Of a DNA stretch of 64,000 nucleotides, positions 1-8,996 are shown in pieces. A model generated the notes under the pieces. It was not told the origin of the DNA and did no database searches. It saw only the letters and a list, made by a program, of their open reading frames with translations. Positions within the stretch are counted from its first letter, which is position 1; each line of letters begins with the position of its first letter. Source of the DNA: Winogradskya consettensis (GTDB lineage Bacteria > Actinomycetota > Actinomycetes > Mycobacteriales > Micromonosporaceae). The position numbers and the translations under genes are program-made. The stretch is from positions 231,174 through 295,173 of the forward strand of contig NZ_BOQP01000030.1 in the NCBI RefSeq assembly GCF_018332715.1. The letters are read 5' to 3'.

Positions 1-429
1 CCAGGAGCCCTGCGCCGGGACCAGGAGCGTCTCCACCGGCACGCCGGGAACGTGCAGCGAGTCCCCCGGGTGGTAGGCGGCGCCGTCCACGATGTACCCG
101 AGGTTGGGGCAGTCCGGCAGCCCGCCGTAGATGGTGGCGTGCTCCCCGCCGACCGCCTGCACCTCGAAACCCGCCGCGCTGAACGTCGAACCGGGCGTGA
201 CAGGGGTGAAGTCCACCCCCGTGATCCCTGCGCCGGCCGGGGCGTAGACGGGGACGCCGAGACCCGCGAGCCGCAACACGTCGACGTGGTCACTGTGCTC
301 ATGGGTCACCAGGACGGCATCGGCGCCCTTCAGCGCGTACGCCTCGCTCCAGGTCCCCGGGTCGACGATCAGGACCCGGCCCTCGGCCTCGAGCCGGACG
401 CACGCGTGGGTGTATTTAGTGATCCGCAT
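1..429 (-). CDS. MBL-fold metal-dependent hydrolase (partial, C-terminus off window)
   Basis: Reading from the ATG at 427-429 the protein starts MRITKYTHACVRLEAEGRV and soon carries THEHSDHVD, the HxHxDH metal-binding signature of the metallo-beta-lactamase fold. It also has GEHATIYGGLPDCPNLGY and YHPGDSLHVPG, typical of the UlaG-like/YtkL-like small hydrolases. The reading frame runs off the left edge of the window after about 143 residues, so the C-terminus is unseen. Its start overlaps the 3' end of the upstream ATPase gene by 14 bp, so it is the last visible gene of a minus-strand operon and is probably translationally coupled. Substrate unknown. Confidence 0.85.
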   Translation of the reverse strand, partial: MRITKYTHACVRLEAEGRVLIVDPGTWSEAYALKGADAVLVTHEHSDHVDVLRLAGLGVPVYAPAGAGITGVDFTPVTPGSTFSAAGFEVQAVGGEHATIYGGLPDCPNLGYIVDGAAYHPGDSLHVPGVPVETLLVPAQGSW

Positions 430-2641
430 GGTTGCGGATGCTACGTGCTTCCCGCCCCCACGCCTCAATGCCTTTTCCCTCGACCAGCTCCAGGGCCGCC
501 GCCACCTCGGCCATCCCCTCCGCGGAGCGGCCGTCCTCCACCAGCAACAGTGCGAGTGCAGTGTGCGCGGGGATGAGCGGCCACACAGCACCGACCCGGG
601 CGGCCTCGGCGATCACCGTACGCATCCCCGCTTCCGCACCGCTCGGAGCCGACGCCACGGCCGAGGCCGAGGCCGCGCGGCTCTGCCGGTAGCGCAGCCG
701 GGCGAGGTAGAGCCGCGCGTCCGGCATGGCCTGCGGTGAGCGGTACGGCCGGGCGAGAAAATGCAGCAGCCGCTCCTCGAGCCCGTCGTACCGCCCGGCA
801 GCCAGATCCAGGCCCATCTCGGTGAGCTCTACGATCGGCCGGAGCCGTTCGTACTGGGCGGCGTCGACGAGCCGGCGACCGGTGTCGAGCAGCTGCGACG
901 CGGCGGAGGTCAGGCCGGCGTGCAGCGCGCCTTGAGCCCAGTTGAGGCAGGCCCGGGCCCGGTCCCGGGGGTAGCCGGCGAACGTCTCGTCGGCGAGGGC
1001 CGCCTCGATCGCGGGCCACGCGCCGGGATCACCGGTCTCCAGGCTGAGCGACAGGCGGGCGATCTCGACGGCGAGCAGGGCGGACGGGTCCCCGGAGAGC
1101 TCGGCTGCCGCGGCGGCCTCGGTGCAGCGGCGTTGATGTTCCGAGACGTGCCGGCCGACGACGGTGTCCGGCGCGGAGAGGACGGCGAGGGCGCGGGCGC
1201 GGCGGGCGTGCTGACGCAGGTAGGGCACCGCGCGCTCGATCTCCTCGTACCCCTCGCGGGCCTCGCCCTGCTGGCGCAGCATCCGCCCGAGTGCCAGGCC
1301 CAGCTCGCCGCGGGCGCCCGGGGGCAGCCGGCGGTCGGCGAGCAGGCGGCGCAGGACCGGGATGGCGTCGGCCTGGGCGACGCTCTCGATCGCCGAGCGG
1401 CCCAGTTTCACCGCGAGCCGGACCCGGACCGGGCGGGGCAGGTCGGCGTACCCCATGGTCTCGAGCAGGAAGCGGGCCGCGGTGGCGTCGTCGCCCTGGG
1501 CGGTGGCGAGATCGGCCGCGGCCTCGGCGTTGCGCACGTGGTCGGCGGGACTGCCCGCGAGCCGGTAGTGGTGGGCGAGCAGCGCGACCGGCCGGGGCTG
1601 CTGCTCCTCGAGCATCCGGGCGCTGCGCAGGTGCAGCAGGCTGCGGGTCACCGGCGGGACGAGTTCGTAGACGACCTGCCGGGCGAGGGTGTGCCGGAAC
1701 CAGAGCCGGCCGTCGCGTTCGTGCAGCAGGCCGGCGGCGCGGGCTTCGGCGAGGGCCGTGGCGACCGTACGGTGATCCGTGTCGACCATCACGGACAGTG
1801 GGTGCGGGTCCGCAGCCATGCCGGTCACCGCGGCCGCGCCGAGAATTTCCTGGGTGCGTTCGCCGAGCTGGCGCAGGCGGGTGAGGAGCACGTCCCGCAG
1901 CAGGGCGGGGACGGCGACGTCGGCGAGGACCTCGGGATGGCGCCGGATGCGCTCCACGTCACCGCCGGTCACCAGCGAGCGCACGACCTCCTCGATCAGG
2001 AACGGGATGCCGGCCGTCCGCTCGAACAGGTGGGTGATGAACCGGTCCGGCGGCTCGGCGCCCGCGTCGAACCTGGTCAGCACCGCGGCGGCGAGACTGC
2101 CGACCTCGTCTCGGGTCATCGGCGACACCGGCAAGTGCCGCACGGCCGGGGGTGGCTGCCAGCCGGGGAGGCCGTCACGCATGGTTATCAGCACGGACAG
2201 GCCGGGCACGGGGTACGCGGCCAGATGGTCGATCAGCTCCACGGTGGCCGGATCGGCCATCTGCAGATCCTCGAGAGCGACGACGAGCGGACCCCGCTCG
2301 CGGAGCAGCTCGGCCATGGCCCTGAGCAGCCGGGCCCGCTCGGCGTCGGCGTCCAGCGGCGGCCCGGTGACCAGCGGGGAGGTGAGCCGCAACCCGTCGA
2401 CGAGCGGTCCGAGCGGTTGCGGGTCGCGCAGGTCGTCACAGTGGGCGACCACGATCGGGACCTCGGCGCTGTCGAGCAGCTCGGCGACCAGCCGGGTCTT
2501 CCCGACCCCCGCCTCGCCGGTGAGCAGCACCAGCGCCGACGGTCTCGCCAGCTCCGCGCGCAGGGCGTCGAGCAGCACCGCACGGCCGACGAAGGATCCG
2601 GGCGCTGTGGGCAGGGCGAAGGCCGCGGCGAGCTTGGACAC
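416..2641 (-). CDS. AAA/LAL-type ATPase lacking a DNA-binding domain
   Basis: 741 aa from a GTG start (reads SKLAAAFALPTAPGSFVGR). The N-terminus has the FVGR box of LuxR-family AAA ATPases, Walker A GEAGVGKTRL (about residue 44) and Walker B LVVALEDLQ (about residue 120). The remaining ~450 residues are alpha-helical and Ala/Leu/Arg-rich, as in the TPR-like half of MalT/LAL regulators. The protein ends RSIRNHADH with no LuxR helix-turn-helix, so it cannot be a classical LAL activator on its own. It sits between an RDD membrane protein (64 bp upstream) and the MBL hydrolase. No clear Shine-Dalgarno precedes the GTG, so the start is uncertain. Confidence 0.85.
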   Translation of the reverse strand: MSKLAAAFALPTAPGSFVGRAVLLDALRAELARPSALVLLTGEAGVGKTRLVAELLDSAEVPIVVAHCDDLRDPQPLGPLVDGLRLTSPLVTGPPLDADAERARLLRAMAELLRERGPLVVALEDLQMADPATVELIDHLAAYPVPGLSVLITMRDGLPGWQPPPAVRHLPVSPMTRDEVGSLAAAVLTRFDAGAEPPDRFITHLFERTAGIPFLIEEVVRSLVTGGDVERIRRHPEVLADVAVPALLRDVLLTRLRQLGERTQEILGAAAVTGMAADPHPLSVMVDTDHRTVATALAEARAAGLLHERDGRLWFRHTLARQVVYELVPPVTRSLLHLRSARMLEEQQPRPVALLAHHYRLAGSPADHVRNAEAAADLATAQGDDATAARFLLETMGYADLPRPVRVRLAVKLGRSAIESVAQADAIPVLRRLLADRRLPPGARGELGLALGRMLRQQGEAREGYEEIERAVPYLRQHARRARALAVLSAPDTVVGRHVSEHQRRCTEAAAAAELSGDPSALLAVEIARLSLSLETGDPGAWPAIEAALADETFAGYPRDRARACLNWAQGALHAGLTSAASQLLDTGRRLVDAAQYERLRPIVELTEMGLDLAAGRYDGLEERLLHFLARPYRSPQAMPDARLYLARLRYRQSRAASASAVASAPSGAEAGMRTVIAEAARVGAVWPLIPAHTALALLLVEDGRSAEGMAEVAAALELVEGKGIEAWGREARSIRNHADH

Positions 2642-2704
2642 CGCGGGGAACAGTATCCGCAGATCGCGCCCGGGTATCCGTGACGTCGAACACCCGCCCG
2701 TAGC

Positions 2705-3193
2705 TCAGCCGGCCGGCAGGACCACCACCATCGAGCCGGCGGCCTGGTCGTGCAGGCAGCGCACATCCTGCCGGAAGATCGTGCCCGCGTCGACCAGGGA
2801 GAACACGCCGCAGGTGAGCGCGCCGGCGCCGCTGAACAGGACGGCCCTGATCAGGAGCTCGCGGACGAACATCCGTCCCCACCCGAACGGCTCGCCCGTC
2901 AGCGCGTCGACCACCACGTAGCCGAGCAGCGACTTGCCCGGGCTCTGGCCGTGCTGCCAGGTGAACAGCGACCAGATGAACCATCCCACCCCGAGGGTGA
3001 CCACCGCGATCCCCCCGTCGAGCAGTGCCGCCCCGATGCGATCTCCCGCCGTCGCCGGCCGGGAGATCACCGGGGGCGGCGAGTAGCCGGCAACCCGCAT
3101 CAGGCCGGCGGGCTGTGGATGGTCACCGCGCGCACCGGCCTGGGAACGCTCACCGATGTGGGCGACGGGCTCGCTGTTCTCTGGTGTCGTCAT
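2705..3193 (-). CDS. RDD family membrane protein
   Basis: 162 aa. After a polar ~45-residue N-terminal tail come AGDRIGAALLDGG (the RDD-type first helix), a hydrophobic stretch to FIWSLF, the conserved loop GQSPGKSLLGYVVVD, a second hydrophobic region (ELLIRAVLFSGAG...VFSLVD) and the terminal RCLHDQAAGSMVV motif. This matches the RDD domain (Pfam RDD), small polytopic proteins of unclear, possibly transport, function. The start overlaps the end of the upstream gene by 44 bp, so the two are almost certainly cotranscribed. Confidence 0.85.
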   Translation of the reverse strand: MTTPENSEPVAHIGERSQAGARGDHPQPAGLMRVAGYSPPPVISRPATAGDRIGAALLDGGIAVVTLGVGWFIWSLFTWQHGQSPGKSLLGYVVVDALTGEPFGWGRMFVRELLIRAVLFSGAGALTCGVFSLVDAGTIFRQDVRCLHDQAAGSMVVVLPAG

Positions 3194-4430
3194 GCTCGTT
3201 TCTGACGGACATGCCCGCCGGCAGAATGCTCAGGACCGTCGTGACGATGCGGTTGACCGTCTGTGTGTTCGCGAGCGCGCCGGACAGACCGCCGACCGGA
3301 TCGGCGGCGCCGTAGGGTGCGCGGTCGAGCGTCCCGGTGAACGTCCCGCCGAAGACCGCGCGGATGACGTCGACCACGATGGCCTCGGCCCGCTCGCCCC
3401 CCGCGACCCGGCTGTCGATCTTCCGTACCGCCTCGGCGGCGAGGCCGAGCAGCTCGGCGTCGATCGCGCCGTCGGGGTCCGCGGGGCCGAGCGGCCGAGC
3501 GAGCTCACCGGTGGCGTCCCCCACCGGCGAGGTGGCCACGGGCGCCTGCTTGGCGCCGAGCGGACGCTCCACGTACGACTCGTACCAGTCCCGCCGTCGG
3601 CGCATGATCGCGAGAACCGACTCGATCTCCCGCGCGACGGTTGCCGGGTCGCTGGTCGCCCACTGCCCGGTCCGGACCCCCCGCTTCTGCGACCAGGACT
3701 CCAGGGGCCAGGTCTCGGAGCCCGCCGTGAGCGTGACCCCGACCCAGACCAGGATCTCCGTCGCGAGCGTGGTGAGCCACGGATCGTTGTCCAGGGCATC
3801 GGCGAGCCACCGCGGCAACCGCGGACGCTGCAATGCGCCACGCCGTCCCCGCATCCGCCGGTGATGGTCGACCGTGGCGGCGTTGAGTCGCCCGGCGATC
3901 CACGCCTCGAGGTGGAGGATCGGCTGCCGGGCGTGGGCGAGCACGTCCGCGACGACCGCCTCGACGTCCTCGTGGAACCGGTCGAGGCATTCGTCGGCCA
4001 GCCGTTCCACGCCCGACGCACACATGGCGTGCCCGCGCGCCAGCTCGAACCTACGGGTCAGCCGGGAGAACACAATCGGCCAGACCACCTCGTACGCCGC
4101 ACCACTGAGCCGCACCCGCAGGCCGGTATCGGCGGCGGCAACGGCGGCGAGCTGTCCACTGCGCGCCAGGCCACGGAACTCCCGGACCCGGTCGTCACCC
4201 GCCGCCCGCAACCCGTCGGACAGCGCCCCCTCGGCGCGTTCCGAGCCCGGCCGCAGGTCGATCACGCGCCGCTCGTCGACGCTGCGCGACGGCTGGTCCC
4301 GCACTTCGACGGGCGCTTCGGGCCGGACCGTGCGGGAGGCGTAGAGCCCGCCCTGGGGCGCGTTCGACGCGCGGCCCGCACGGATCCGGGCGGGGTCGAG
4401 ACGCTGGGTCGGGGCATGCGAGTTGTTCAC
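3150..4430 (-). CDS. Conserved actinobacterial protein of unknown function
   Basis: 426 aa from a GTG start with a good Shine-Dalgarno (GGAAGGAG about 6 nt upstream). The protein is hydrophilic, Arg-rich and mostly helical, without signal peptide or membrane segments. The N-terminal ~100 residues look disordered; the central part (around RGHAMCASGVERLADEC and WIAGRLNAATVDHHRRMRGRRG) is more conserved-looking and resembles actinobacterial proteins that handle sigma-factor-like or nucleic-acid-linked sequences. I do not recognise a defined domain. It is the first gene of the minus-strand operon with the RDD protein, ATPase and MBL hydrolase, divergent from the LuxR-type gene at 4789. Confidence 0.7.
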   Translation of the reverse strand: MNNSHAPTQRLDPARIRAGRASNAPQGGLYASRTVRPEAPVEVRDQPSRSVDERRVIDLRPGSERAEGALSDGLRAAGDDRVREFRGLARSGQLAAVAAADTGLRVRLSGAAYEVVWPIVFSRLTRRFELARGHAMCASGVERLADECLDRFHEDVEAVVADVLAHARQPILHLEAWIAGRLNAATVDHHRRMRGRRGALQRPRLPRWLADALDNDPWLTTLATEILVWVGVTLTAGSETWPLESWSQKRGVRTGQWATSDPATVAREIESVLAIMRRRRDWYESYVERPLGAKQAPVATSPVGDATGELARPLGPADPDGAIDAELLGLAAEAVRKIDSRVAGGERAEAIVVDVIRAVFGGTFTGTLDRAPYGAADPVGGLSGALANTQTVNRIVTTVLSILPAGMSVRNEHDDTREQRARRPHR

Positions 4431-4788
4431 CGCTACTCCTTCCGGTCGAGCTGCCAGATCGGGATCCGATCGAGTCGCCCGATCGGGCCGATCCTGAATG
4501 AGGACTGTGGAGCGTCAGCTTGACCGGAAACGCCCGTCCTGCGGGAGGGCTGTGCGCAGGATCAAGCGATTCGCGGCCCACCTAGAGACGATCGTCGAAG
4601 TCTCGCGCCGTTCGAACGACCCTTTCTCCGATGATCAGCTGCGGACACGGGGACCGGGTTTCGCTATGCCTCACCTTCTGATACCGGATGTGAGGAAGGC
4701 GACTGCGTGCCGCGATCCCCTACTTATAGAGCGTCCGTCCGGCGACCTCGGCCCACCATCGTTCGTACACAACGATCGAGGAGGAGCC
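4431..4788. other. Divergent intergenic region (358 bp)
   Basis: Separates the minus-strand operon (starting at 4430) from the LuxR-type gene. It must hold promoters for both. The only clear signals are the two Shine-Dalgarno sequences at its edges (GGAAGGAG on the minus strand near 4437-4444, GAGGAGG-like on the plus strand near 4779-4785). No convincing -35/-10 pair, repeat or gene was seen. Confidence 0.5.
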
Positions 4789-5877
4789 ATGGGGTGCCCC
4801 GACATCGCCCGTGACCTGCGCCCGGCACCGTTCGTCGGCCGGGAACGCGAACTGCGGTATGCCACCGGGCTGCTCGGCGCCACGGCGCCGGGCCAGGTCA
4901 CCGTCCTGGTCGTGGAGGGTGCCGCGGGCAGCGGCCGGACCCGGTTCCTGCAGGAGCTGAGCGCGGCGGCCCGCCGGTTGGGTGTCACCGTCACGGATGC
5001 TCCGGAGTGGACGCCGGCAGGGCCGTTGATGTTCTGCAGCGACCATCCGCTGCGGATCACCGCCCGGATCTGGGACGGCCTCGACCTGCTCGCCGAATCC
5101 GCCCCCGTCCTCGTCGTCGTGACCGCTCGCACCGGCCACGATCCGCTTCCGCTCGACCGCCTGACCTCGCCCTCGGTCCACCGGCTGACCCTCGCCCCGT
5201 TGCCGCCCGCCGAGGTCGGACTGCTCGCCGCCGAGCTGCTCGGCCGGCCGCCGGGCAGGGAACTGGTGGACCTGCTGCGGGTTGCCGCCGGGCGCCCGGG
5301 GGCGGTCCGCGAGCTGATCACCGGGTTGCAGGAGGAGGGGCGGGTGACGGTTTCGGAGCCTCCGGCACTTCCCCGGCGTACGCAATCCTGGGTGTCCGGA
5401 CAGCTCGCAGCCCTCTCCCCGCAGGCGCGGCACCTCCTGCAGGCCGCGACGACCCTGCGCTCGCCGTTTCCCCTGGTCGAGCTGACCCGGCTGGTGCGGG
5501 TGAGCCCGGTGCGGGTGGTGCCGGCGATCGGCGAGGCGCTGGAGTCGGGGCTGCTCGTCGGCGACGGCGAGATGCTGTCGTTCAGTCACGACCTCGTCCG
5601 GGCGATCGTGACGGACAGCCTGCCGCGCCCGATCGCGGCGGCGCTGCGCGTGGCACCGCAGCGACCGGGCCGGGACCTGCTCAGTTCCCGGGAGCGTGAG
5701 GTCGCCGAACTCGCCGGTCACGCCCTGACCAACCAGCAGATCGCCAACCGGGTCGGGTTGTCGCCGCACACGGTCAACTACCACCTGCGGCAGGTCTTCC
5801 AGAAGCTCGGGATCGCCTCCCGGGTGGAGCTGGCGACGGTCCTGCGTGATCACAGCGCCGCGCCCCCGTCCACATAG
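4789..5877 (+). CDS. Short LuxR-family regulator with degenerate P-loop
   Basis: 362 aa from the ATG at 4789, preceded by GAGGAGG at 5-8 nt. A longer in-frame reading is open to 4498 but lacks a ribosome site and family similarity. The N-terminus has FVGRERELRY as in LAL regulators, but the P-loop reads GAAGSGRTRF, with Arg in place of the Walker A lysine. The segment that should contain Walker B is deleted, so ATP hydrolysis is unlikely. Residues ~295-355 form a normal LuxR/GerE helix-turn-helix (LLSSREREVAELAGHALTN... LSPHTVNYHLRQVFQKLGI). The TPR half is missing. It converges on the aminohydroxybenzoate operon and overlaps the end of its last gene by 28 bp, so it may regulate that operon or the ATPase operon divergent to it. 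Confidence 0.8.
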   Translation: MGCPDIARDLRPAPFVGRERELRYATGLLGATAPGQVTVLVVEGAAGSGRTRFLQELSAAARRLGVTVTDAPEWTPAGPLMFCSDHPLRITARIWDGLDLLAESAPVLVVVTARTGHDPLPLDRLTSPSVHRLTLAPLPPAEVGLLAAELLGRPPGRELVDLLRVAAGRPGAVRELITGLQEEGRVTVSEPPALPRRTQSWVSGQLAALSPQARHLLQAATTLRSPFPLVELTRLVRVSPVRVVPAIGEALESGLLVGDGEMLSFSHDLVRAIVTDSLPRPIAAALRVAPQRPGRDLLSSREREVAELAGHALTNQQIANRVGLSPHTVNYHLRQVFQKLGIASRVELATVLRDHSAAPPST

Positions 5878-6584
5878 ACGTTCTGCATGGTGATGTGGCG
5901 GGCGCGGGCCGAGGCGAGGAACACCACCGCGTCGGCCACGTCCTGCGGTGCGGCGATCCGGCCCAGCGGAATGCCGGCCTTGTACCGGCCGGGATCGCCC
6001 GCGACAGTCGCCGCCGCACCCCCGGCGTCGCTCCAGAGACCACGCTGCATGGGGGTGTCGGTGGAACCCGGGGAGACCACGTTGCACCGGATGCCGAACG
6101 CCGCGAGCTCGAGCCCCAGGCTGCGCGTGAAATGAACGGCTGCGGCCTTGGACGCCGCATAGGCGGCCATGTTCATTCTCGGCACACCGCCCGCGTTCGA
6201 GGCGACGGTGACGATGGCTCCCCGGTGCCGCGCCATCATCGGCCGGGCGACGGCACGGCTGACCCGGAAGACGCCGGCCGCGTTCACGTCGAAGACGTCG
6301 TGCCAGTCGGCGTCGGTCGCGTCCGTGGCCGGGCCGACCCGCAGGATCCCCGCGACGTTGACGAGGACGTCGATCGCTCCGACCGACTGCTCGATGCACG
6401 CGACGGTCGCCGTCACCGCACCCGTGTCACACACGTCCATCGCCATCGCGAGGACGTCCGGTGTGCCCGGATCCGTGACCGGCGGCTTCAGATCGGTCGC
6501 GACGACGCGGTACCCGTCCGCCGCCAGTGCCGCGACGACAGCCGCGCCGATCCCCTGACCGGCCCCGGTCACCAGAGCGATCAT
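5850..6584 (-). CDS. SDR oxidoreductase, 2,3-dihydro-2,3-dihydroxybenzoate dehydrogenase (EntA)-like
   Basis: 244 aa. Cofactor motif TGAGQGIG at residues 6-13, NAG-type segment LVNVAGI, catalytic Ser in VASNAGG, and YAASK (Tyr-x3-Lys). The C-terminal part (NVVSPGSTDTPMQRGLW, YKAGIPLGRIAAPQDVADAV, HITMQNVYVDGG) closely follows the EntA/DhbA family that oxidises dihydrodiol-type cyclohexadiene carboxylates to catecholates. No isochorismate synthase or isochorismatase lies nearby, so a siderophore role is unlikely. In this operon it may instead oxidise a ring intermediate of an aminohydroxybenzoate product. The start overlaps the upstream hydroxylase stop (ATGA). Last gene of the operon. Confidence 0.85.
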   Translation of the reverse strand: MIALVTGAGQGIGAAVVAALAADGYRVVATDLKPPVTDPGTPDVLAMAMDVCDTGAVTATVACIEQSVGAIDVLVNVAGILRVGPATDATDADWHDVFDVNAAGVFRVSRAVARPMMARHRGAIVTVASNAGGVPRMNMAAYAASKAAAVHFTRSLGLELAAFGIRCNVVSPGSTDTPMQRGLWSDAGGAAATVAGDPGRYKAGIPLGRIAAPQDVADAVVFLASARARHITMQNVYVDGGAAL

Positions 6585-7666
6585 CGCAGGGCCCCCACTT
6601 GCGGTCGGGCACCGGCGGCGAGCCGGCGATCGCGCTCACGCTGGGCCGGACCGTCCGGAAGGTGGAACTCCACCGCGCCGTCCCGCGCGGCAGCCGCGAT
6701 GCGCTCCACCCGCGGCCGGCGCCCCGCCTCGAAACGCGCGAAGTCGTCCAGGTTTCCGGCCAGCGCCGCCGCGTCCTCGATGGCCTGCGCCGCACCCTGC
6801 GCCACGAACGGCAGCATCGGGTGCGCGGCGTCGCCGACCAGGACCACGCGGCCGCGGTGCCAGGCCGGCAGCGGTGCGCGGTCGAACAGGCCATGATGAT
6901 CGAACCGGTCGGCCAGTGCGATCAGGCCGCGCACGGCGGGATGCCAATTGTCGTACGCCCGCAGCACGCTCGCCGTCTCCACCTCCCGGACGGCCGAGGG
7001 TGGCACCGCCGCCGGCACGGTGAACACGAGGTTGATGCTGCCCCCGTCGTCGATGGGGTAGGCGACGCAGTGCTGTCCCGGGCCCAGCCAGACGACCACG
7101 CCGGATGGCGCCAGCCGCCCGGCCCGGCCCGCCGGGATCACCGCCCGGTAGACGCTGTGCCCCGAGTAGCGGATCGGCACGGTGCCGAGCTGAGCGGCGA
7201 CCGAGGAGTGCAATCCGTCAGCCCCCACCACGATGTCCGCGGTCAGCGCCGTGCCGTCGTCGAGGCGGGCGACAACGCCGCCGGTGTGGTCGATCACGCC
7301 GGCACAGCGCCGCCCGAAGTGAACAGAACCGGGCACGGCCGCGAGCAGTGCGCGTACGAGGGTGGTGCGCCGCATCGTGCAGTAGGGCGCCTCCCGCGAC
7401 CCGAGTCCGGTCCGGGCGATGACGGAGTTGTCCTGCCAGCGCCGCAGTTCGCGGGTGCGCGGCCGGGTCGCGTCCCGCAGCACCGTTCCCAGCCCCAGCC
7501 GCCGCAGAACCGAGGTGGCATCAGGGGACAGCTGGAGCCCGCCGCCACCGGCCGGACAGGTTCTGCGCTCGACGATCTCGCAATGCACGCCGGTGCGGGA
7601 CATCGCGACGGCCGTGGTGAGGCCCGCGATTCCCGCGCCGATCACGATTGCTCTGGTCATGGCCAC
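6581..7666 (-). CDS. FAD-dependent aromatic hydroxylase (salicylate/aminohydroxybenzoate hydroxylase type)
   Basis: About 361 aa. Start set at the GTG at 7664-7666 because AGGAG lies 8 nt upstream; an ATG two codons later (7660) is also possible. N-terminal GAGIAGLTT (GxGxxG FAD fold), the DG motif VVGADGLHSSV and the second FAD motif VLVGDAAHPMLPF define a class A flavoprotein monooxygenase with the length and motifs of salicylate 1-hydroxylase and 3-hydroxybenzoate 6-hydroxylase. In platensimycin biosynthesis an enzyme of this class (PtmB3) hydroxylates 3-amino-4-hydroxybenzoate, the expected product of the first two genes of this operon. By analogy this enzyme probably adds a ring hydroxyl to that acid (inference). 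Coupled to the downstream SDR by a 4-bp overlap. Confidence 0.85.
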   Translation of the reverse strand: MAMTRAIVIGAGIAGLTTAVAMSRTGVHCEIVERRTCPAGGGGLQLSPDATSVLRRLGLGTVLRDATRPRTRELRRWQDNSVIARTGLGSREAPYCTMRRTTLVRALLAAVPGSVHFGRRCAGVIDHTGGVVARLDDGTALTADIVVGADGLHSSVAAQLGTVPIRYSGHSVYRAVIPAGRAGRLAPSGVVVWLGPGQHCVAYPIDDGGSINLVFTVPAAVPPSAVREVETASVLRAYDNWHPAVRGLIALADRFDHHGLFDRAPLPAWHRGRVVLVGDAAHPMLPFVAQGAAQAIEDAAALAGNLDDFARFEAGRRPRVERIAAAARDGAVEFHLPDGPAQRERDRRLAAGARPQVGALR

Positions 7667-7700
7667 GACACTCACTCCTGTCAGTATCAAAGAGGGCCCA

Positions 7701-8996
7701 TCAGTAATATTGGAGCGCTTTGTCCCAGTTGTCGGCGGACCCGAACAGGCTGCGGGGTTTCATCACGTCGGGTGCGGCGGTCAGGAGCGCCGCCGGCACC
7801 AGCCCACCGGGTGGCACCGTGTCGACGACGGTGTCGATGCCGTGCGCGGCGTGGAGCGCGTCGCGCAGGTCCCGCGCCGCGACAGACCGGAATCGTTCAT
7901 CCACCTCGATCTGGACCCGCAGCCGCGGCGGATCGGGGCGGGCCCGCCAGAACAGGACACCGTACTCCGCGGGGAGCCGGAAGACGATCTCCTCCACGTC
8001 GAGCTGGGTCAGCTCGACGGACCGGACGTGCACGCCGGACCGCGCCCGGCCGAGCACCCTGACGCTCGGAAGTGCCCAGCCGCACGCGCACGGGGCGTCC
8101 GAGATCTCGACCTCGTCCTCGATGTTGTAGCGCAGCAGCGGCATCGCCGAGCGGTACAACGGCGTGACCACCAGCTGCCCGCGACCGTACGGTGCGCAGC
8201 GCCCGCTTCCCGGATCGTGCACCTCGAAGATCGCCCGGTCCGCCCAGAGATGCAGCCGTCCGTGCGGGCACTCCCCCGCCAGGCTGCCGGTCTCGGTCGC
8301 GCCGTACTCCTCGACGACCGGCGTGTTCCAGATCTGCGCGATGCGCGCCCGCCGGGCCGCGCTCAACGGTTCGCCGCCCACGAACAGCGCGCGCAGGGCC
8401 GGGAAGTCCCGCTCCGGCCGCAGTCCGCGAAGCCGCGCGGAGGCGGCCCACAGCAGCGTGTCCGTGGGCAACGACCAGGTGAGCGAGACGTCGAGGTCGT
8501 GCAGGACCCGGACCACTTTCGCGTACGGGGTGGCAAGTGAGCGGTTGTCCGCGGGCACCACGGTCGCCCCGTGGGAACGCGCAGCCGCGTGCGCCAGATG
8601 CCCGGTGATCATCAGGGCGTACGGCGTCCGCACCAGGAACGTGTCCGTCGCGTGGATCCCGACGTGCTTACGCGCATACCGTTCAGCCAGATCGAGCCAG
8701 TCCGCCGCCGTGTAGTACGACGCGGTGGGAGCCCCGCTGCTCCCGCTCGACTCGTGATAGGTCGCCAGCTCCGCCCGATCGACCGCGAGCATCCCGAACG
8801 GATAGGCGTCGCGCAGATCCTCCTTCGTGGTGAGCGGATACTGAGCGAGTTCCGCGCGCCCGCCCGGCACCCCGCGTTTGCGATAGAACGGGGAGTGCGC
8901 GGCCGACGCCAGCAGCTGCCCCAGCTGAGCGTCCTGCAGATAGGCGAGTTCCGCGGCATCGTGCCAGTCACCCAGACCGGGCCGGACGTCTCTCAT
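7701..8996 (-). CDS. PaaK-like acyl-adenylate/CoA ligase
   Basis: 431 aa, the size of phenylacetate-CoA ligase (PaaK) family enzymes. It has the AMP-binding loop SSGSSGAPT (about residue 85), VVEEYGATETG (about 230), CACGWALPSVRVLGRARS (a Cys/Gly loop and hinge) and a C-terminal Lys in PDVMKPRSLF. This is an aromatic-acid activating enzyme, making the acyl-AMP and probably the CoA thioester. In this operon the likely substrate is 3-amino-4-hydroxybenzoate or its hydroxylated form. No carrier protein, NRPS or PKS gene follows within the window. Start and upstream stop overlap (ATGA at 8993-8996). Confidence 0.85.
   Translation of the reverse strand: MRDVRPGLGDWHDAAELAYLQDAQLGQLLASAAHSPFYRKRGVPGGRAELAQYPLTTKEDLRDAYPFGMLAVDRAELATYHESSGSSGAPTASYYTAADWLDLAERYARKHVGIHATDTFLVRTPYALMITGHLAHAAARSHGATVVPADNRSLATPYAKVVRVLHDLDVSLTWSLPTDTLLWAASARLRGLRPERDFPALRALFVGGEPLSAARRARIAQIWNTPVVEEYGATETGSLAGECPHGRLHLWADRAIFEVHDPGSGRCAPYGRGQLVVTPLYRSAMPLLRYNIEDEVEISDAPCACGWALPSVRVLGRARSGVHVRSVELTQLDVEEIVFRLPAEYGVLFWRARPDPPRLRVQIEVDERFRSVAARDLRDALHAAHGIDTVVDTVPPGGLVPAALLTAAPDVMKPRSLFGSADNWDKALQYY

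Noticed and set aside
761..2683. Long plus-strand open frame (640 codons) over the ATPase gene
   Set aside because: Gly/Arg/Val-rich antisense shadow of the 741-aa ATPase; no family similarity, no ribosome site.
5850..6584. Siderophore (enterobactin-like) role for the EntA-like SDR
   Set aside because: No isochorismate synthase, isochorismatase, NRPS or transporter is near; context is 3,4-AHBA.
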